Positions 60,040-64,000 of a stretch of DNA of 64,000 nucleotides are shown here, piece after piece. This DNA is from JAAGZL01 sp964628835 (GTDB lineage Bacteria > Pseudomonadota > Gammaproteobacteria > Chromatiales > Chromatiaceae): positions 21,371-85,370 of the forward strand of contig CAZVME010000004.1 in assembly GCA_964628835.1 (NCBI GenBank), written 5' to 3'. The translations under genes were made by a program, and so were the position numbers. Every line of letters starts with the position of its first letter. The stretch's first letter is position 1. The notes beneath the pieces were generated by a model that saw only the letters and a list, made by a program, of their open reading frames with translations, did not search any database and was not told where the DNA came from.

Positions 60040-61005
60040 ATGCAAGACACCCTCCCTCTTCTGTTAAATAGCGGCTTTCCTGAAATACACCGCAACAAAC
60101 TGGAGACGCTCCAGGTCAATCTGGGTTACAAGTGCAACCAAAGATGTCTGCATTGCCATGTAAACGCAGGACCAACGCGCAAAGAGATGATGACGCGGAA
60201 AACCGTCGAGCTGTTGCTTGAGGTGCTGAAGAGCAGTTCGGTGAGCAGTCTGGATATAACTGGTGGTGCGCCGGAGATGCACCAGGATTTTCGCTATCTG
60301 GTGCAACAGGCAACCGCATCAGGCGTGAAGGTGATTGACCGCTGCAACCTGACCATCCTGAACGAGGGTGGTTATGAAGATATGGCTGAATTTCTGGCCC
60401 AGCACAAGGTAGAAATTGTTGCGTCCATGCCCTGTTATCTGGAAGAGAATGTGGATGCACAACGTGGAGATGGCGTATATGACTCCAGCATCCAGGCGCT
60501 GAAGAAACTTAACTCACTCGGTTATGGCGACCAGGACAGCGATCTACAGTTGAACCTGGCTTACAACCCGGCAGGCCCGGTTCTACCACCACCCCAGCAG
60601 GCCCTGCTGCAGGATTATAAAAGGGAGCTGTTGCAGCGGGAAGGCATCGTATTCAACAATCTATACTGCCTGACCAATATGCCAATCAAACGCTTTGGCA
60701 GCACCCTGTTGTCTAACGGACAGTTCGATGAATATATGCAACTATTGAAAACATCACACCAGGATGAAAACCTGGAGACCGTCATGTGCCGCAATCTGTT
60801 GAGTGTCGACTGGGAGGGCCACATCTACGATTGCGACTTCAACCAGATGCTGAACCTGCCGCTCAAGTTCAATGGCCACCCGCGTATGCACCTGCACCAT
60901 CTATTGCAGGAGGATATCGGCAACAACAAGATAATTGTTGCCGACCACTGTTACGGTTGCACCGCTGGTAGTGGCAGCAGCTGTGGCGGTTCACTTTCCG
61001 AGTAA
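60040..61005 (+). CDS. arsS: ArsS-type radical SAM/Cys-rich protein
   Basis: 321 residues. The N-terminal radical SAM motif is CNQRCLHC (CX3CX2C) in NLGYKCNQRCLHCHVNAGPT. The C-terminal DUF3641-like domain has the Cys-rich end HCYGCTAGSGSSCGG. Members are called arsenosugar biosynthesis radical SAM proteins and are also known as rSAM/selenodomain proteins; no selenocysteine codon is used here. The two downstream genes are its usual partners (transferase families TIGR04283 and TIGR04282). No arsM is in the window. Confidence 0.9.
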   Translation: MQDTLPLLLNSGFPEIHRNKLETLQVNLGYKCNQRCLHCHVNAGPTRKEMMTRKTVELLLEVLKSSSVSSLDITGGAPEMHQDFRYLVQQATASGVKVIDRCNLTILNEGGYEDMAEFLAQHKVEIVASMPCYLEENVDAQRGDGVYDSSIQALKKLNSLGYGDQDSDLQLNLAYNPAGPVLPPPQQALLQDYKRELLQREGIVFNNLYCLTNMPIKRFGSTLLSNGQFDEYMQLLKTSHQDENLETVMCRNLLSVDWEGHIYDCDFNQMLNLPLKFNGHPRMHLHHLLQEDIGNNKIIVADHCYGCTAGSGSSCGGSLSE

Positions 61006-61035
61006 ACTCCAAGGAAGCTCTGATAAAGCCACGTA

Positions 61036-61749
61036 TTGCCCATTGACCGTCTGACCAAAAAAGGATTGGCCATCAAGATATCCATCATAATCCCATCCCT
61101 CAATGAGGCACAGTGTATTACGCAGACACTCGCGCCACTACAACCACTACGCAGTGAGGGGCATGAGGTTATATTGAGTGACAGCGGCAGCCATGACGGC
61201 ACCACAGATCTGGCCGAACCACTGGTGGACCTAATAGTATCTTCACCCAAAGGCCGCGCCATTCAGATGAACCATGGGGCCAAAGCTGCATCTGGTGAGG
61301 CTCTATGGTTTCTGCACGCAGACACCCTGATTCCCGCCAACGCACACACCAATCTTATGGCTAGCCTTACGGCAGGCAAGCATGTATGGGGGAGATTCAA
61401 TGTCCGCCTATCTGGATCCCGTCGAATATTCCGCATCATCGAGAGCATGATCAACCTGCGCTCGCGCATCTCCGGTATAGCCACCGGCGATCAGGGTATT
61501 TTTATTATGGCACAGACCTTCCATAAGATTGGGGGGTTCGATCAAATTCCATTGATGGAAGACATTGCCCTAAGCAAAAAGCTGAAACAGTTGAGCCAAC
61601 CCATGTGTATGCGGGAGCAGCTGACAACCTCAAGTAGACGCTGGGAACAGCAAGGTGTTTTCACTACCATCATCTTGATGTGGGGGCTACGACTTGCCTA
61701 CTACCTGGGCGCCTCACCTCAAACTCTGGCCAACAGATACCACTCGTGA
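61036..61749 (+). CDS. Family 2 glycosyltransferase (TIGR04283 type)
   Basis: About 237 residues with a GT-A fold, ISIIIPSLNEAQCI and the VILSDSGSHDGTTDLAE region, GRAIQMNHGAKAASGEALWF and LHADTLIPANA with the DXD-like motif. Members are found with ArsS and proposed to work in arsenosugar or related modification. The start is uncertain: a TTG at 61036 (MPIDRLTKKGLAIK) or a later TTG near 61066. The gene begins 30 nt after arsS. Confidence 0.86.
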   Translation: MPIDRLTKKGLAIKISIIIPSLNEAQCITQTLAPLQPLRSEGHEVILSDSGSHDGTTDLAEPLVDLIVSSPKGRAIQMNHGAKAASGEALWFLHADTLIPANAHTNLMASLTAGKHVWGRFNVRLSGSRRIFRIIESMINLRSRISGIATGDQGIFIMAQTFHKIGGFDQIPLMEDIALSKKLKQLSQPMCMREQLTTSSRRWEQQGVFTTIILMWGLRLAYYLGASPQTLANRYHS

Positions 61750-61750
61750 A

Positions 61751-62395
61751 ATGTTATTTCCTGACTCCAAGCTGATCATCTTTTCCAAGGCGCCAGATCC
61801 CGGGCAGGTCAAGACCAGACTGATACCGGCTCTAGGCAAGACCGGCGCGGCTCAACTGCATCAAGAGCTGTTGGAACAGAAGTTAAAACTGGTGACAGAA
61901 AACATGATTGCAGCGGTGGAGCTGCACTGTGCGCCTGACCGGCAACACCCATACTTTCAGCAGCTTGCATCCCGGTTAAATCTGGAGCTGCACACCCAGG
62001 TGGGAGATGGGCTGGGCGAACGGATGGCTAATGCCCTGCAAGCCGCCCTGAGCACCCATTCCCAGGCGGTGATCATCGGCACCGATTCTCCGCCACTGGA
62101 CCTAGCCTATCTCACAGCTGCATTTCAGGGACTGGAGAATGACGCTGACGCCGTAATCGGACCGGCCGCAGATGGCGGCTACGTTCTGCTGGGACTACGC
62201 CGGTTCAGCCCCATGCTGTTTACTAAAATAGATTGGGGCACGAATCTGGTATGCGGCCAAACCAGAGCACAGTTACACCGGTTGGGATTCACCCATGTGG
62301 AGTTAGAGACGCTATGGGACGTGGACCGCCCTGAGGATCTAGATCTATATCGGAAACATCTGCACTCATGCAGCTGCAGCACAGAGTTGCCGTAG
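61751..62395 (+). CDS. DUF2064/TIGR04282-type nucleotidyl or glycosyl transferase
   Basis: About 214 residues with SKLIIFSKAPDPGQVKTRLI, IIGTDSPPLDLAYL and GPAADGGYVLLGL. It belongs to the family (DUF2064) that accompanies TIGR04283 and ArsS; the GT-A-like fold suggests a nucleotide-sugar or nucleotidyl transferase. The start ATG at 61751 is 1 nt after the previous stop. The C-terminus is Cys-rich (LHSCSCSTELP). Confidence 0.88.
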   Translation: MLFPDSKLIIFSKAPDPGQVKTRLIPALGKTGAAQLHQELLEQKLKLVTENMIAAVELHCAPDRQHPYFQQLASRLNLELHTQVGDGLGERMANALQAALSTHSQAVIIGTDSPPLDLAYLTAAFQGLENDADAVIGPAADGGYVLLGLRRFSPMLFTKIDWGTNLVCGQTRAQLHRLGFTHVELETLWDVDRPEDLDLYRKHLHSCSCSTELP

Positions 62396-62606
62396 GCGAT
62401 AGCAACAGAGTCAAATTCCGTGGGATATTAACTGTAGTAACTCAGACTAGATCTGACAATTACTGCCAGCCTAATGAGGCCGCTGTGTGACCAAAAGAGA
62501 CCGTTAACAATTACTTATATAGCCAGTAAACTAGAACAAGGTGGAGCGCCAACCGTAACCGGTGTATTTGTAATGAAAGCGCAGCGAACAAAAAATGTAT
62601 CCGAAT

Positions 62607-63338
62607 TTACGGTATTATTAGCGCGTTTTTCTTCGCAACTTTTTGCATTACTGGCCATTCTTTGCTTTTCCGTAGCTCACGGGCTATCAGAAACAATTCT
62701 TTTTGATAGCCAAGCTGAAACTCTTTGAACTCCGCAATTGTGCTCCGTTTATCCACTTTTACGTATAAAACATAGCGACCACAGTAGATTCGATAATAAT
62801 TAACGCCTTTGTATTTTTCCGCAAAAGGATCCATGAGCACTGGACCAAATTCTTGGCTTTTCCACCTGAGTATGTTCACCGAGTATTGTTTAGGCGAACC
62901 AGGGTCATTTGCTAGAAGCATTTGCCGGACAACACTCTCATGAGGACCTAATTGGACTTTTGCAAATGCGGGATGCTGTGAACAATGTGCTCGCCATAGT
63001 ACAGACAAAGCGAACAGCTTTATTAGTGAATAGTCGTAATCAGGTAATTGCCAAGCGAGAACCTCGCCACTTGCTACAAGTTCCTGAAAATGGCCCCAAC
63101 CCTCAATAAGGACTTTTACCGCGTAGTCGTCCCATACCCCAAATAAATTCTCTCCCTCAATTGTTACTATAGAATCATCATATATCCCAACCGGCAGCTT
63201 TTTTGGAAACGTACCTTCCACATTGCTCATAAGGCGTATTGGGCCTTCCAATTGCGACGGCAACTCATAGAAAGCCCTTGGCACAATGTGAGCTTTAACT
63301 CCTTTTCCTCGTATTCCCGTAAGTTTGCAGGCAATCAT
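62607..63338 (-). CDS. HNH-like protein of unknown function
   Basis: 243 residues. The start, MIACKLTGIRGKGVKAHIVP, then RAFYELPSQLEGPIRLMSN, resembles the first half of HNH-fold proteins (CXXTG...AHIIP), but the later His/Asn catalytic residues and CXXC pair are not evident. The middle has SIVTIEGENLFGVWDDYAV. The stretch is AT-rich relative to the rest of the window, a sign of transfer. It may form a pair with the following edge gene. Function unknown. Confidence 0.55.
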   Translation of the reverse strand: MIACKLTGIRGKGVKAHIVPRAFYELPSQLEGPIRLMSNVEGTFPKKLPVGIYDDSIVTIEGENLFGVWDDYAVKVLIEGWGHFQELVASGEVLAWQLPDYDYSLIKLFALSVLWRAHCSQHPAFAKVQLGPHESVVRQMLLANDPGSPKQYSVNILRWKSQEFGPVLMDPFAEKYKGVNYYRIYCGRYVLYVKVDKRSTIAEFKEFQLGYQKELFLIARELRKSKEWPVMQKVAKKNALIIP

Positions 63339-63403
63339 AGCACTAACGTTTACAGCAATGATAAACCACGAACCAGAGTGTAGTTTGTTGATTGCTGTTT
63401 TGG

Positions 63404-64000
63404 TTATGTTTTTTCAAAGTCAGCAAACCTAAATACTTTCTTTACATTTCTCGGATACCAAGGTTTTGACAATGTTCTGTATTTTGCACCTACAGTAGAA
63501 TATATGACGTTAACTGATACCTCTCCTACAATATAAAACCAGCTTGCAAATACACACCTACCACCTAGATTACATGCAATTACTTCTGTACGCCCGGCGA
63601 ACTTTGATTCCACTTCACCCATTGTTGGGCCGATTGAAATGTATACCTCTTGATGAGCCTTTCTACGTAGTAGCGATTTAGAGAATGGGTCAATATCAAT
63701 GGGGATGTCATTTTCCTTTATTGTGCACCCAAACAATTTGACGAAAAATAGGTGAACATCACGCATAGAACGCTTGATACTACCAGGAAAGACATTAGAT
63801 AAATCAAATCTGGTACTACTGGAAAGATCCTTCCAATTCTCAGCCAAATATTTATGCAATGTTCCCCAAGCTAAATCATATGGTTGTGTACGATGGTTGT
63901 TGCATGTTGGGCAGATCAACGCTTTATGTTTGAATCTCTTATTCTTATAAGCGAGTCTTTGATCTCGTGATGCCTTTTGGGACATCCAAGTCCCCAAAAG
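63404..64000 (-). CDS. HNH-like protein, 5' end outside window
   Basis: The frame is open to the last base, so the N-terminus is missing or reaches the edge; an ATG at 63985 and a TTG at 63997 lie inside. The fragment has an HNH-like zinc motif, KALICPTCNNHRTQPYDLAW, with CPTC and NNHR, followed by GTLHKYLAENW. The rest (about 60-199) is not recognised. AT-rich codon use differs from most of the window. It lies 65 nt upstream of the other HNH-like gene. Confidence 0.5.
   Translation of the reverse strand, partial: LLGTWMSQKASRDQRLAYKNKRFKHKALICPTCNNHRTQPYDLAWGTLHKYLAENWKDLSSSTRFDLSNVFPGSIKRSMRDVHLFFVKLFGCTIKENDIPIDIDPFSKSLLRRKAHQEVYISIGPTMGEVESKFAGRTEVIACNLGGRCVFASWFYIVGEVSVNVIYSTVGAKYRTLSKPWYPRNVKKVFRFADFEKT

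Noticed and set aside
60040..61005. Possible selenocysteine use in the ArsS C-terminal domain
   Set aside because: The relevant positions are Cys codons and the frame ends at a normal stop; no in-frame TGA before it.
1..64000. CRISPR arrays, prophage or rRNA genes
   Set aside because: No regularly spaced direct repeats, phage structural genes or rRNA sequence were seen.

Overview
The window is a dense, ordinary chromosomal segment of a gammaproteobacterium. The evidence is the gene order: yebC-ruvC-ruvA-ruvB-ybgC-tolQRAB-pal-cpoB-queE-queC, plus divergent lptFG / pepA-holC. A YeeE/YedE sulfur-transport protein, a complete cbb3 oxidase locus, a homodimer-type pyruvate dehydrogenase and many oxygen-detoxifying iron proteins suggest a microaerophilic, probably sulfur-oxidising lineage (Chromatiales/Thiotrichales-like). 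That lineage guess is inference. No rRNA, CRISPR array, intact IS or prophage was seen; one tRNA-Lys(TTT) is present.

Layout. 1-309: 5' part of a membrane protein cut by the window edge. 721-9178 (minus): the cbb3 locus ccoNOQP, ccoGH and ccoIS, its three blocks separated by an FNR-like box, an IS21-like end remnant and a dispersed repeat. 9589-13007 (minus): sfsA, a TrpD2-like protein, a cupredoxin, a 2-Cys peroxiredoxin and a class II superoxide reductase. 13297-18168 (plus): msrAB fusion, a hybrid sensor kinase with a periplasmic SsuA/NMT1-type domain, and a ferritin-like protein. 18246-22408: MBL hydrolase, a small protein, a multiply broken membrane-protein gene, rubrerythrin, ferredoxin-NADP reductase and a small membrane protein. 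22806-29077 (plus): aceE, aceF, a quinone oxidoreductase and a secreted zinc protease. 29089-30228: an indoleamine 2,3-dioxygenase homologue. 30564-35821 (plus): sufB-C-D-U-T, a Rieske protein and phhB, with no cysteine desulfurase. 35987-38721 (minus): a cold-shock gene followed by an accessory patch of small secreted proteins, a MITE-like element and a GGDEF remnant against the tRNA-Lys terminator. 38892-51495 (minus): yeeE, queC, queE, the Tol-Pal operon, the ruv genes, yebC and a lipase-like hydrolase. 51535-55029 (plus): HDOD protein, TatD-associated radical SAM protein, DUF971-MoaD fusion and RDD protein. 55036-57203 (minus): lptG and lptF. 57397-62395 (plus): pepA, holC, an unknown acidic protein and an arsS-type three-gene cluster. 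62607-64000 (minus): two AT-rich HNH-like genes of accessory character, the second running off the window.

How the parts fit. CcoGHIS mature the copper/heme oxidase CcoNOQP. The nearby peroxiredoxin, superoxide reductase, rubrerythrin, MsrAB and Fpr form a reductive defence against the by-products of oxygen use. SUF supplies Fe-S clusters for several of these proteins. The most unusual non-coding signal is a dispersed ~90-bp repeat present three times in the same orientation, each time between two co-directional genes that normally form an operon (ccoH/ccoI, queE/queC, ruvA/ruvB). I did not find a convincing wholly new multi-gene system; the best candidates for novelty are listed as findings.
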